Positions 23,286 through 31,412 of a DNA stretch of 64,000 bases are shown here, one piece after another (the first letter of the stretch is position 1; every line of letters starts with the position of its first letter). Under the pieces are notes generated by a model. It saw only the letters and a list, made by a program, of their open reading frames with translations. It searched no databases and had not been told where the DNA came from. The DNA comes from Paracoccus ravus. GTDB lineage: Bacteria; Pseudomonadota; Alphaproteobacteria; Rhodobacterales; Rhodobacteraceae. Location: assembly GCF_004522175.1 (NCBI RefSeq), contig NZ_SDEB01000002.1, positions 186,001 through 250,000 on the forward strand. The letters run 5' to 3'. A program made the translations under genes and the position numbers.

Positions 23286-23747
23286 TCAGGCCCGGCCGGT
23301 CGAGCCGAAGCCGCCCGCGCCGCGCGCGGTATCCTCCAGCGCCTCGGCAATGACATAGCGCGCCCGGGTGACCGGCGCGATCACGGCCTGCGCGATGCGC
23401 TCGCCATGCTGGATTGCGTAAGCCTGCTGGCCCAGATTGATCATGATGACGCCAAGCGGACCGCGATAATCGCTGTCGATCGTGCCGGGCGTATTGGGCA
23501 GCGTCACGCCATGCTTCAGCGCGAGGCTGGAGCGGGGACGGATCTGCATCTCGAAGCCTTCGGGGATCTGCACGCGCAGGCCGGTGGGCACAAGCTTGAT
23601 CTGGCCAGGATCAAGCACAAGCTCGGCCCCGCCAAGATCGGCCCGCAGGTCAGCGCCTGCGGAACCGGAGGTCTGGTATTCGGGCAAGGGCAGCGCCGCA
23701 TCGGCACCCGGTTCACGCAGAACCAGAATCGTCACATCCGCAGCCAT
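23286..23747 (-). CDS. dut: dUTP diphosphatase
   Basis: 153 residues, a trimeric dUTPase. Converts dUTP to dUMP plus diphosphate, keeping uracil out of DNA and supplying dTMP synthesis. Conserved motifs in order: [10 protein letters not shown] (motif 1), [11 protein letters not shown] (2), [16 protein letters not shown] (3, with the catalytic Asp and the stacking Tyr) and GERIAQAVI (4), ending with the Gly-rich GAGGFGSTG arm that closes over a neighbour's active site (5). It sits in a minus-strand run infC, dut, moeB. Confidence 0.96.
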   Translation of the reverse strand: MAADVTILVLREPGADAALPLPEYQTSGSAGADLRADLGGAELVLDPGQIKLVPTGLRVQIPEGFEMQIRPRSSLALKHGVTLPNTPGTIDSDYRGPLGVIMINLGQQAYAIQHGERIAQAVIAPVTRARYVIAEALEDTARGAGGFGSTGRA

Positions 23748-23761
23748 GTCCGTAACCTTAC

Positions 23762-24301
23762 TTATTTGGGCGTGATCATCATGACCATCTGACGCCCTTC
23801 GAGCTTGGGCATCGATTCGACCTTGCCGGCTTCGCCGATATCGGCAGCGACACGGTTGAGAAGCTCAAGGCCCAACTGCTGGTGCGCCATTTCGCGTCCG
23901 CGGAAACGCAGGGTCACCTTGACCTTGTCGCCCTCGCCCAGGAACTTCATCACCGAGCGCATCTTGACGTCGTAATCATGGGTATCGGTCCCGGGACGGA
24001 ACTTGATCTCCTTGATTTCGATGATCTTCTGCTTCTTGCGGGCCTCGGCTTCGCGCTTTTGCTGTTCATATTTGAACTTGCCGAGGTCCATGATCTTGCA
24101 GACCGGCGGCACGGCATTGGGCGAAATCTCGACAAGGTCCAGCCCGGCTTCCTGAGCAAGCTCCATGCCGCGTGCTGGCGACACGACACCGATATTTTCG
24201 CCATCCGCGCCGATCAGGCGAATCTCAGCGACCCGGATGCGGTCGTTGGTCCGGGGGCCGGTGTCACGTTGGGGCGGAGCGTTATGCGGTCTGCGGGCTA
24301 T
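23762..24301 (-). CDS. infC: Translation initiation factor IF-3, ATA start codon
   Basis: 179 residues if translation begins at ATA (24301). From there the frame reads [20 protein letters not shown], the usual alphaproteobacterial IF-3 N-terminus, and AAGGA sits 7 nt before. The only ATG/GTG starts are inside the N-terminal domain (24184) and would remove a third of it. Domains: N-domain ([18 protein letters not shown]), linker with [12 protein letters not shown]-domain ([27 protein letters not shown]). IF-3 rejects non-canonical starts, so an ATA start implies the same self-limiting translation control known for the AUU of E. coli infC. Confidence 0.93.
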   Translation of the reverse strand: MARRPHNAPPQRDTGPRTNDRIRVAEIRLIGADGENIGVVSPARGMELAQEAGLDLVEISPNAVPPVCKIMDLGKFKYEQQKREAEARKKQKIIEIKEIKFRPGTDTHDYDVKMRSVMKFLGEGDKVKVTLRFRGREMAHQQLGLELLNRVAADIGEAGKVESMPKLEGRQMVMMITPK

Positions 24302-24338
24302 GGCTGTGATCCTTGTATGGCCAAATTGTTTGCGCGGT

Positions 24339-24367
24339 TAAATAGTCGGGCAAAACGCGCTTTTCAA
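24339..24367 (-). promoter_or_regulatory. Sigma-70-type promoter of infC
   Basis: On the minus strand TTGAAA (24367-24362), exactly 17 nt, then TATTTA (24344-24339). Transcription should start near 24332, giving a leader of about 30 nt before the ATA codon. It is the best-looking housekeeping promoter in the window. Confidence 0.7.
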
Positions 24368-24552
24368 CCGAATTCGCGCGTTTGCGGACGTTTCAGCGCA
24401 GCAAGGGCGAAAGATTTCCTCGCCCCTTCGCCCCGCTTTACGACAGCCTTCCTGCCATGCTTAGATGCCGTCAACGCCTCGCCGCGTCCCGAAGGGGTCC
24501 CGACCGTCTCGGGCGGTGATGCGCCCGCAAAAGCAGCCTCGCAAGACAGCAC

Positions 24553-25428
24553 ATGACGCAACCGACGCTCGATCAGTTCCTTTCGACCTCGGCGGACAAG
24601 CTGGCCAAGGGTCCCATCGCCATCCTCCTGATCGAGGATGCGATCGCCGTCGCGCCGACGCTGAACCATCATCTGAACTGCGGCTTTCGCCAGATTGTCG
24701 CGCTTTCGCCCGAACCCCTGCCCGGCCACCTGATCGCGGATGATGCGGCTGGGCGGGTGTCCAATGTGATCTTCAACACGCGGCAGGCCGACGCGCATGC
24801 GATCGCGGTCAACAGCATCGTCCCGGCCGCGCCGCCGAATACCTGGTTCTATTACGGCTATAATGCCGAATTCCTGTTCTTTCCCTTCAGCGAGACCCGC
24901 ACCGTCGGCGAGATGCTGGCCTTTCATACCGAAGAGCGGCGTCGTGCGATGCTGACCTATGTCGTCGATCTTTACGCCCCCGACCTGAACCGCTTTCCCG
25001 ATGCCGTCAGCATGAACGAGGCCATGTTCGACCGGACCGGATATTTCGCTCTGGGGCGCAAGGACCGCGAGGGCAAGTTCAAGGAGCGGCAGCTCGATTT
25101 CCACGGCGGGTTGCGCTGGCGATACGAAGAGCATGTCCCGGCCGATCGTCGTCGGATCGACCGGATCGCGCTGTTCAGAAGCGAGCCGGAACTGAAACTT
25201 CTGTCTGATCACCGTTTCAATATCGAGGAATACAACACCTATTCCTGCCCCTGGCATAACAATCTGACAGCCGCCGTCGCATCCTTCCGGGCGGCCAAGG
25301 CGCTGGCGCGCAATCCCGGCTCGCGCCGGCAGATCCAGACCTTCGCCTGGCGCAATTCGCATCCCTTCCGCTGGCATTCCCAGCAATTGATGGATCTGGG
25401 CCTGATGGAGCCGGGGCAGTGGTTCTAA
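24553..25428 (+). CDS. Conserved-looking protein of unknown function
   Basis: 291 residues, no signal peptide or membrane segment. I do not recognise it with certainty. The start shows an alternating beta/alpha pattern (KGPIAILLIEDAIAVAPTLN, FRQIVALSPEPLPG), then aromatic blocks NTWFYYGYNAEFLFFPFSE and HTEERRRAMLTYVVDLYAPD, and a basic C-terminus (NSHPFRWHSQQLMDLG). The Rossmann-like start and NAEF block remind me of degenerate glycosyltransferase-2 proteins, but no DxD motif is seen. It is divergent from infC (251-nt gap) and upstream of the fab operon. Confidence 0.6.
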   Translation: MTQPTLDQFLSTSADKLAKGPIAILLIEDAIAVAPTLNHHLNCGFRQIVALSPEPLPGHLIADDAAGRVSNVIFNTRQADAHAIAVNSIVPAAPPNTWFYYGYNAEFLFFPFSETRTVGEMLAFHTEERRRAMLTYVVDLYAPDLNRFPDAVSMNEAMFDRTGYFALGRKDREGKFKERQLDFHGGLRWRYEEHVPADRRRIDRIALFRSEPELKLLSDHRFNIEEYNTYSCPWHNNLTAAVASFRAAKALARNPGSRRQIQTFAWRNSHPFRWHSQQLMDLGLMEPGQWF

Positions 25429-25553
25429 GCCCCTGAGCCTGTGCCAAAACGCCGCAATCGCGGCAAAGGGCCGCAGGTCTTGCGCCTCGGCAGGGCGGAA
25501 TGATAGACCCTCCTCCAAGTTTCGTGGCGGGCAACCGCCGCGCCAATCATCTA

Positions 25554-25566
25554 TGACGCCACGTCA
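25554..25566 (+). promoter_or_regulatory. Inverted repeat upstream of fabA
   Basis: TGACG-CCA-CGTCA, a perfect 5-bp inverted repeat 39-51 nt before the fabA start. The location fits an operator of the fatty-acid operon. The regulator is unknown. Confidence 0.35.
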
Positions 25567-25604
25567 CATCGACGATCAGTCATCTCGAGGGAGCCAAGAC
25601 GCGC

Positions 25605-26114
25605 ATGACCATGACCCGGACCAGCTTTGACAAAGAAGACCTGCTGGCCTGCGCCCGTGGCGAGTTGTTCGGACCCGGCAATGCGCAACTTCCCGAGCCC
25701 CCGATGCTGATGATGGACCGCATCACCGAGGTTTCGGCCGATGGCGGGCTGCATGGCAAGGGCCATATCGTCGCCGAGTTCGACATCAACCCGGACCTGT
25801 GGTTCTTCTCGTGCCATTTCCCCGGCAACCCGATCATGCCGGGCTGCCTTGGCCTTGACGGGCTGTGGCAGCTGACCGGCTTCAACCTTGGCTGGCGCGG
25901 CTGGACCGGGCGCGGCTATGCGCTTGGCGTCGGCGAAGTGAAACTCACCGGCATGGTCCGTCCGGATCGCAAAATGCTGCGTTATTATGTAGACTTCACC
26001 AAGGCCGTGCAGACCCGCCGCCTGACCATGGGCGTCGCGGATGGCCGCGTCGAGGCCGATGGCGAAGTGATCTACCAAGTCAAAGACATGAAAGTCGCGC
26101 TGTCGGAAAGCTGA
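25605..26114 (+). CDS. fabA: 3-hydroxydecanoyl-ACP dehydratase/isomerase
   Basis: 169 residues. Dehydrates 3-hydroxydecanoyl-ACP and isomerises the product to cis-3-decenoyl-ACP, the branch point of anaerobic unsaturated fatty acid synthesis. The hot-dog fold active site is visible: His in [12 protein letters not shown] and Asp in [12 protein letters not shown], with [15 protein letters not shown] typical of FabA. Start at ATG 25605; a second ATG two codons on is possible. Followed by fabB after 27 nt, so both enzymes of unsaturated fatty acid synthesis are co-transcribed. Confidence 0.96.
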   Translation: MTMTRTSFDKEDLLACARGELFGPGNAQLPEPPMLMMDRITEVSADGGLHGKGHIVAEFDINPDLWFFSCHFPGNPIMPGCLGLDGLWQLTGFNLGWRGWTGRGYALGVGEVKLTGMVRPDRKMLRYYVDFTKAVQTRRLTMGVADGRVEADGEVIYQVKDMKVALSES

Positions 26115-26141
26115 CTTCGCAACCGAATTCAGGAGAACCCC

Positions 26142-27371
26142 ATGCGCCGCGTCGTCGTCACTGGTCTAGGCATCGTTTCCAGCATCGGTAACAATGCCTC
26201 CGAAGTCCTTGCCTCGCTGAAAGCCGGAAAGTCCGGAATCACCGCGAACGAGGACATGAAAGAATATGGTTTCCGCAGCCAGGTCGCTGGCGCGGTGAAG
26301 CTCGACCCCAAGGAGCTTATCGACAAACGCGTGCTGCGCTTCATGGGTCCGGGTGCCGCCTATGGCTATCTCGCCATGCAGCAGGCCATCACTGACGCGG
26401 GGCTTGAGGAAAGCGATGTCGTGAACCCGCGCACCGGCCTGATCGCCGGTTCGGGTGGTCCCTCCACCTCATCGATGTTCGCGGCGCATCAGACGGTACT
26501 GTCCTCGGGCGCGCCGAAAAAAATCGGCCCCTTCGCCGTGCCGAAATGTATGAGCTCGACGATTTCGGCGAACCTTTCGACCGCGTTCCGCATCAAGGGC
26601 GTGAACTATTCGATCACCTCGGCCTGCTCGACCTCGCTGCATTGCATCGGCAATGCCGCCGAGCAGATTGCGATGGGCCGTCAGGACATTATGTTCGCGG
26701 GCGGTGCCGAGGAGTTGGACTGGACGCTTTCGTGCCTTTTCGACGCGATGGGTGCGATGTCGTCGAAATATAACGACCAGCCGGAAAAAGCCTCGCGCGC
26801 CTTCGACGCGAACCGCGACGGTTTCGTCATCTCCGGCGGCGGCGGCATTCTGGTTCTGGAAGAACTGGAACACGCGAAAGCCCGCGGCGCCAAGATCTAT
26901 GCCGAGGTCACCGGCTATGCCGCGACCTCGGACGGGCATGACATGGTTGCCCCCTCGGGCGAGGGCGGCGAGCGCGCGATGCGTCTGGCGCTGGAAACCC
27001 TGCAGCCGGGCCGCAAGGTCGGCTATATCAACGCCCATGGCACCTCGACCCCGGTCGGCGATGTCGGCGAGGTCCAGGCCGTCCGCCGCGTCTTTGGCGA
27101 AGGCTCGACGCCGCTGATTTCCTCGACCAAGTCGATGACCGGCCATAGCCAAGGCGCGACCGGCGCGCAGGAGGCCGTCTATTGCCTCTTGATGCTGGAC
27201 AATGACTTCATCGCGCCTTCGATCAATGTCGAGACGCTGGACCCCGCCATTCATCAGGGCGAAATTGCAACGCGCCTGATCGAAAATGCCGGGCTGGATA
27301 CGGTTATGACCAACTCCTTCGGCTTTGGCGGTACCAACGGCTCGATGCTGCTGTCCAAATATCTCGGGTAA
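26142..27371 (+). CDS. fabB: Beta-ketoacyl-ACP synthase I
   Basis: 409 residues; elongates acyl-ACP with malonyl-ACP and, as FabB, extends the cis-3-decenoyl product of FabA. The Cys-His-His active site is present: [11 protein letters not shown] (Cys), [11 protein letters not shown] (His) and [12 protein letters not shown] (Lys/His). The Gly-rich end [12 protein letters not shown] is complete. A strong AGGAGA ribosome-binding site precedes the ATG. Pairing with fabA supports the FabB rather than FabF label. Confidence 0.96.
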   Translation: MRRVVVTGLGIVSSIGNNASEVLASLKAGKSGITANEDMKEYGFRSQVAGAVKLDPKELIDKRVLRFMGPGAAYGYLAMQQAITDAGLEESDVVNPRTGLIAGSGGPSTSSMFAAHQTVLSSGAPKKIGPFAVPKCMSSTISANLSTAFRIKGVNYSITSACSTSLHCIGNAAEQIAMGRQDIMFAGGAEELDWTLSCLFDAMGAMSSKYNDQPEKASRAFDANRDGFVISGGGGILVLEELEHAKARGAKIYAEVTGYAATSDGHDMVAPSGEGGERAMRLALETLQPGRKVGYINAHGTSTPVGDVGEVQAVRRVFGEGSTPLISSTKSMTGHSQGATGAQEAVYCLLMLDNDFIAPSINVETLDPAIHQGEIATRLIENAGLDTVMTNSFGFGGTNGSMLLSKYLG

Positions 27372-27377
27372 GAGAAC

Positions 27378-28166
27378 ATGACGGATTTGATGAAGGGAAA
27401 ACGCGGCCTTGTGATGGGGGTCGCGAATGAACGCTCGATCGCTTGGGGCATCGCGAAGGCGCTGGCCGATCAAGGCGCGGAACTGGCATTTTCCTATCAG
27501 GGCGAGGCTTTCGGCAAACGCGTCGAGCCTCTGGCCGCTTCGGTCGGCTCGGATTTCCTGCTGGATGTGGACGTGACCGATGACGCCTCGCTCGATGCGG
27601 CTTTCGGTCAGATCGAGGCGCGCTGGGGCAAACTGGACTTTGTCGTCCATGCCATCGCTTTTTCTGACAAGAACGAACTGACCGGCCGTTTCGTCGATAC
27701 CTCGCGCGAGAATTTCAAGAACTCGCTGACGATTTCCTGCTACTCGCTGGTCGATGTGGCACGCCGCGCGCGTCCGCTGATGACCGAAGGCGGCACGATC
27801 CTGACGCTGACCTATGGCGGCTCGAACCGGGTGACGCCCTTCTATAACGTGATGGGTGTGGCCAAGGCGGCGCTGGAATCGGCGGTGCGTTACCTCGCCA
27901 ACGATCTCGGCCCCGAGGGCATCCGCGTCAATGCGATCAGCCCCGGCCCGATGAAGACCTTGGCCGGTGCGGCCATTGGTGGCGCGCGCAAGACCTATCG
28001 CCATACCGAGGCCAATGCGCCGCTGCGCTCGAACGCGACGCTGGAATCGATCGGCGGCACAGCGGTCTGGCTCTGCTCGGACTGGGGCGCCTGCACCACC
28101 GGCGAGATCGTCCTGGTCGATGGCGGCTACCACGTCCTCGGGATGCCGCAATCGGAAAACCTGTAA
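27378..28166 (+). CDS. fabI: Enoyl-ACP reductase (NADH)
   Basis: 262 residues. Reduces trans-2-enoyl-ACP, the last step of each elongation round, and is the target of triclosan-type inhibitors in the family. SDR fold with modified nucleotide motif GVANERSIAWGIAKALA, and the catalytic Tyr-x6-Lys as YNVMGVAKAAL. The C-terminal lid region (MKTLAGAAIGGARK) and LVDGGYHVLGM are typical FabI. It starts 6 nt after fabB, and its stop shares one base with the next start (TAATG), so the four genes form one operon. Confidence 0.96.
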   Translation: MTDLMKGKRGLVMGVANERSIAWGIAKALADQGAELAFSYQGEAFGKRVEPLAASVGSDFLLDVDVTDDASLDAAFGQIEARWGKLDFVVHAIAFSDKNELTGRFVDTSRENFKNSLTISCYSLVDVARRARPLMTEGGTILTLTYGGSNRVTPFYNVMGVAKAALESAVRYLANDLGPEGIRVNAISPGPMKTLAGAAIGGARKTYRHTEANAPLRSNATLESIGGTAVWLCSDWGACTTGEIVLVDGGYHVLGMPQSENL

Positions 28167-28993
28167 TGGAGTTGCGCCATTTCACTGCCGGAGATGGCGC
28201 GCGCCTCGCCTATCGCGACCAGGGAGAGGGGCTGGTCGTGCTGGCTCTGTCCGGCCTGACCCGAAATGGCAGCGATTTCGACTATCTCGCGCCGCACCTG
28301 GACGGGTTGCGGCTGATCCGCCCCGATTACCGCGGCCGCGGCGATTCCGAATGGACCGGCACCGCGACCTACAATGTCCAGCGCGAGGCCCGCGATGCGC
28401 TTGACCTGCTCGACCATCTGGAAATCGAACAGGCGGCGATCCTTGGCACCTCGCGCGGCGGCATCGTCGGCATGTATCTGGCCGCGACCTCGGCCAACCG
28501 GCTGCATGGGCTCTGCCTCAACGATGTCGGCCCCGTGCTGCACCGCCCCGGCCTTGAGCGGATCAAGGATTACGTCGGCCGCAATCCCGCCGCCCGCAGC
28601 CATGAGGATCTGGCGCGGAAGCTGCCGGGGCTGATGCCGGAATTTCGCAATATCCCGGCCGATCGCTGGCTGGACGAGGCCCGCCGACACTATATCGAAA
28701 CCGAGGCGGGGTTGAGGATCAATTACGATCCGGGGCTGCGCGAATCTTTTCTGGCCGCCTTTGACGGGCCGCAGATCGATCTGTGGCCGCTTTTCGACGC
28801 CGCCCGTGATCTGCCGCTGGCCTTGATCCGAGGTGCGAATTCCGACCTCTTGTCGCCCGAGACCGCCGCCGAGATGCGTCGCCGCCGCCCCGACATGATC
28901 TATGCCGAAGTGCCCGATCGGGGCCATATCCCCTATCTTGACGAACCCGAGGCGCTGCACGCCATCGCGGATTGGCTCAGGCTAATCGGCTAG
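28166..28993 (+). CDS. Alpha/beta-hydrolase
   Basis: 275 residues. Nucleophile elbow GTSRGGIVG (Ser), an oxyanion/HG-type region near LALSGLTRNGSDF, catalytic Asp expected near ALIRGANSDLL and His in PDRGHIPYLDEPEAL. Cytoplasmic. Length and motifs fit the small ester/thioester hydrolases of the family. One-base overlap with fabI suggests a link to lipid metabolism, for example acting on acyl esters, but the substrate is unknown. Confidence 0.85.
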   Translation: MELRHFTAGDGARLAYRDQGEGLVVLALSGLTRNGSDFDYLAPHLDGLRLIRPDYRGRGDSEWTGTATYNVQREARDALDLLDHLEIEQAAILGTSRGGIVGMYLAATSANRLHGLCLNDVGPVLHRPGLERIKDYVGRNPAARSHEDLARKLPGLMPEFRNIPADRWLDEARRHYIETEAGLRINYDPGLRESFLAAFDGPQIDLWPLFDAARDLPLALIRGANSDLLSPETAAEMRRRRPDMIYAEVPDRGHIPYLDEPEALHAIADWLRLIG

Positions 28994-28996
28994 GCT

Positions 28997-29010
28997 CGGG
29001 TCCAGACCCG
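28997..29010. terminator. Short inverted repeat between convergent genes
   Basis: CGGGTC-CA-GACCCG in the 18-nt gap between the hydrolase gene (+) and the SGNH-like gene (-). Short, without T-tract; a weak shared terminator at best. Confidence 0.3.
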
Positions 29011-29011
29011 G

Positions 29012-30055
29012 TCACGGGCCTGCCGTCACCCCTGTCAGGGGTTGGCTGGTAACGACCTCCCAGGTGATTTCCTGCATCCGTCGGGCAAGTTCCGGTGATG
29101 GGGCGGTGGCGCGGGTGCCGTCCGCGCGCAGCAATTCATAGGGCAGCCCAAGCGGATCCCGGCCATAGATCACCGCATAATGGGTCAAGGCGACCAGATA
29201 GACGCCCAGATCATTGGGATGGATCGGGTCAAGCGCACCGTCCGGCATTCGGGCAAACAGATCCTCGCGGCTCTTTATCTCGCCAATGCCACCCGTGGCC
29301 TCGGCTTCCGAGACCAGCCTCGCCATGACCTGCCCCACCGGGATCAGCCAGACCGGCTTGTCGGCTCGGCGTGCGGCAGACCACAGAAGTTGGCTCCACC
29401 CGCGTTCGAAATCATCGGGAATACGCGCGAGCCAATCCGGGGGGTCCTCGAGCCCATGCCAGCTTTCATAAAGAAAGATCTCGGTTTGCGGGCTGCGCTC
29501 GGCGGCCAGCGCGGCCCATTCTCCGGCATAGGTGATGGCCTCTTCGTAGAGGATCGCATCCTTCAGCCGCACCATCTCGGTCATCACGAAAGCGCCATAT
29601 TGGCGACTGTCCAGAGCCTCGCGCGGATCACGGAAATGGGGCGTCCTGTTTTCCTCGGCAAAGCCATACACCGCCTCGGGTCCGCGGTGATGGCTGCGCA
29701 GGGACGCGCCCCAGCCAAGCTGCAATGCGTATTCGTGCCCCGCCATCTGCGCCAGCATGGCCGGCATGTCCCGGCCGACGAGGCTATGGCCCAGATGATA
29801 GGTCCGGACCGGACCCACGGGCAGCGGACGAACCTGCGTGTAAAGCGCGCGCAGATCCGATCCATCATCATGGCGCGGCATGGATGCCGGCATGACCCGC
29901 CAGCCCGTAGCCGCGAGGACCGCAAGCGCCACGGCGACCAGCCCCAGCCGGGGAATCCAGCCGCCCCGCCAGCGCAGCGCGAGATAGAGGGACAGTCCCG
30001 CGACAAGCACCGCGGCCAGGATCAGGATGTATCGCACGCTTACCCCACTCATCAT
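29012..30055 (-). CDS. Membrane-anchored SGNH-hydrolase-like protein
   Basis: 347 residues from the first ATG of a pair at 30055; the ribosome-binding site is poor. Two hydrophobic N-terminal helices (YILILAAVLVAGLSLYLAL and LGLVAVALAVLAATGW) anchor it, with the rest likely periplasmic. TYHLGHSLVGRDMPAML looks like SGNH block I with GHSL replacing GDSL, LYESWHGLEDPPDW may be a middle block, and DPIHPNDLGVYLVAL resembles block V (DxxH). If so it is a periplasmic esterase or O-acetyl-modifying enzyme. It stands alone, convergent with the fab operon. Confidence 0.6.
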   Translation of the reverse strand: MMSGVSVRYILILAAVLVAGLSLYLALRWRGGWIPRLGLVAVALAVLAATGWRVMPASMPRHDDGSDLRALYTQVRPLPVGPVRTYHLGHSLVGRDMPAMLAQMAGHEYALQLGWGASLRSHHRGPEAVYGFAEENRTPHFRDPREALDSRQYGAFVMTEMVRLKDAILYEEAITYAGEWAALAAERSPQTEIFLYESWHGLEDPPDWLARIPDDFERGWSQLLWSAARRADKPVWLIPVGQVMARLVSEAEATGGIGEIKSREDLFARMPDGALDPIHPNDLGVYLVALTHYAVIYGRDPLGLPYELLRADGTRATAPSPELARRMQEITWEVVTSQPLTGVTAGP

Positions 30056-30092
30056 CAACAAGGTGAGGCTACAGCAGACGGCGCGCGCGGCG

Positions 30093-30123
30093 ACAAAAAA
30101 AGCCGCCCCAAAAGGGGGCGGCC
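30093..30123 (-). terminator. Rho-independent terminator of the DUF475 gene
   Basis: On the minus strand GCCGCCCC-CTTTT-GGGGCGGC followed directly by seven T residues: an 8-bp stem in a classic intrinsic terminator, 25 nt after the stop. Confidence 0.9.
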
Positions 30124-30146
30124 ATGCATCTTTGCGGGGACGGCGA

Positions 30147-31241
30147 TCAGGCCTCGGCGTGCCGCTTGCGATTCCAGCGGATCGAGGACCAGAGCGAGAT
30201 CCCGATCAGGGTCGCACCGCCAAGGCCGGTGATGACCTCGGGGATATGCACCAGCGGCTGGACGAACATGATGACCGACAGCGCGATGATCGCATAGAAA
30301 GCGCCGTGTTCGAGGAAGCGGTATTCGGCCAGCGTGCCGCGCTCGACCAGCATGATGGTCATCGAGCGGACATACATCGCGCCGATGCCAAGGCCGATGG
30401 CGATGACGAACAGGTTGTGGGTCAGGGCAAAGGCCCCGATCACGCCGTCGAAGCTGAAGGACGCGTCCAGAACCTCGAGGTAAAGGAAGGCCCCGAGGCC
30501 GCCCTTGGCGCCCGCCTGCAGCGTCTGCTGCTGGGTGCTGTCCAGAAGGCCGCCCAGAACCTCGACCAGAAGGAAGGTCAGCAGGCCCCAGATCGCCGAG
30601 CGGAAGAAGACCTCGGATTCGGCCTCGCCCAGGAAGCGCGAGAAGATCAGGACGGTGACGAGGACGATGGCGACCTCGATGCCGCGGATCGTGGCATAGC
30701 GCTGCATCTTGTCTTCAAGCCAGCGCACCCAATGGACGTCCTTTTCATGGTCGAAGAAGAAGGACAGGCCCACCATCATCAGGAAGGTGCCGCCAAAGGC
30801 CGCGATGGGCAGATGCGCGTCATGCATGATGCGCGAATATTCATCGGGCTGGCTTGCCGCCATGACCATCGCGTCCCAAGGCCCGATATTGGCCGCAATG
30901 ACGACGATGAGCAGCGGAAAGACGATCCGCATGCCAAAGACGGCGATGACGATGCCCCAAGTCAGGAAGCGATGCTGCCATTCCGGGGTCATGTCCTTGA
31001 GTTTGTTGGCGTTGACAATGGCGTTGTCAAAGCTCAGCGAGATTTCCAGCACCGCCAGAACGGCGCAGATGAAAAACACCGACAGCATCCCGCCGATCGT
31101 CCCGGTCGTCATCCAGCCCAGATAGGCGCCAAGCGCAAGGCCGACGGCGGTGACGATGAAGGACCACCGAAAATAGCTCAGGGTCGATGCTTGTGCTCCA
31201 TTCGCGGTCCCGCCCGCGAGAGGGTTGCTTCCTTGCTGCAT
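30147..31241 (-). CDS. DUF475 integral membrane protein (TerC/LysE-like)
   Basis: 364 residues from ATG 31241, about nine to ten hydrophobic helices. Two related intramembrane blocks with acidic residues, LEISLSFDNAIVNANKL near the start and LEVLDASFSFDGVIGAFA in the second half, mark the TerC-like/DUF475 group, thought to move metal ions such as manganese or to act in metal stress. The duplicated motif implies two inverted repeats of helices. Single gene with its own strong terminator and a palindrome upstream. The substrate is inferred from relatives only. Confidence 0.8.
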   Translation of the reverse strand: MQQGSNPLAGGTANGAQASTLSYFRWSFIVTAVGLALGAYLGWMTTGTIGGMLSVFFICAVLAVLEISLSFDNAIVNANKLKDMTPEWQHRFLTWGIVIAVFGMRIVFPLLIVVIAANIGPWDAMVMAASQPDEYSRIMHDAHLPIAAFGGTFLMMVGLSFFFDHEKDVHWVRWLEDKMQRYATIRGIEVAIVLVTVLIFSRFLGEAESEVFFRSAIWGLLTFLLVEVLGGLLDSTQQQTLQAGAKGGLGAFLYLEVLDASFSFDGVIGAFALTHNLFVIAIGLGIGAMYVRSMTIMLVERGTLAEYRFLEHGAFYAIIALSVIMFVQPLVHIPEVITGLGGATLIGISLWSSIRWNRKRHAEA

Positions 31242-31342
31242 GTGAGAACAAAGGTCCAGGCGGCTGGTCAAAGATCGGTGCCGACATCACGAACGTGCCG
31301 CCACGTCCGCCAGAGGGGCCCGGACACCAAACAGTATTCACG

Positions 31343-31354
31343 CATTCGCGAATG
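31343..31354 (-). promoter_or_regulatory. 12-bp palindrome upstream of the DUF475 gene
   Basis: CATTCGCGAATG is a perfect palindrome about 100 nt upstream of the DUF475 start. It could bind a dimeric regulator. No known box was recognised. Confidence 0.35.
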
Positions 31355-31412
31355 GCGCGAAGATGGCGCGTCGCCACGCCGAACGCAAGCGTGAACTGTC
31401 ATTTTCCCATGA

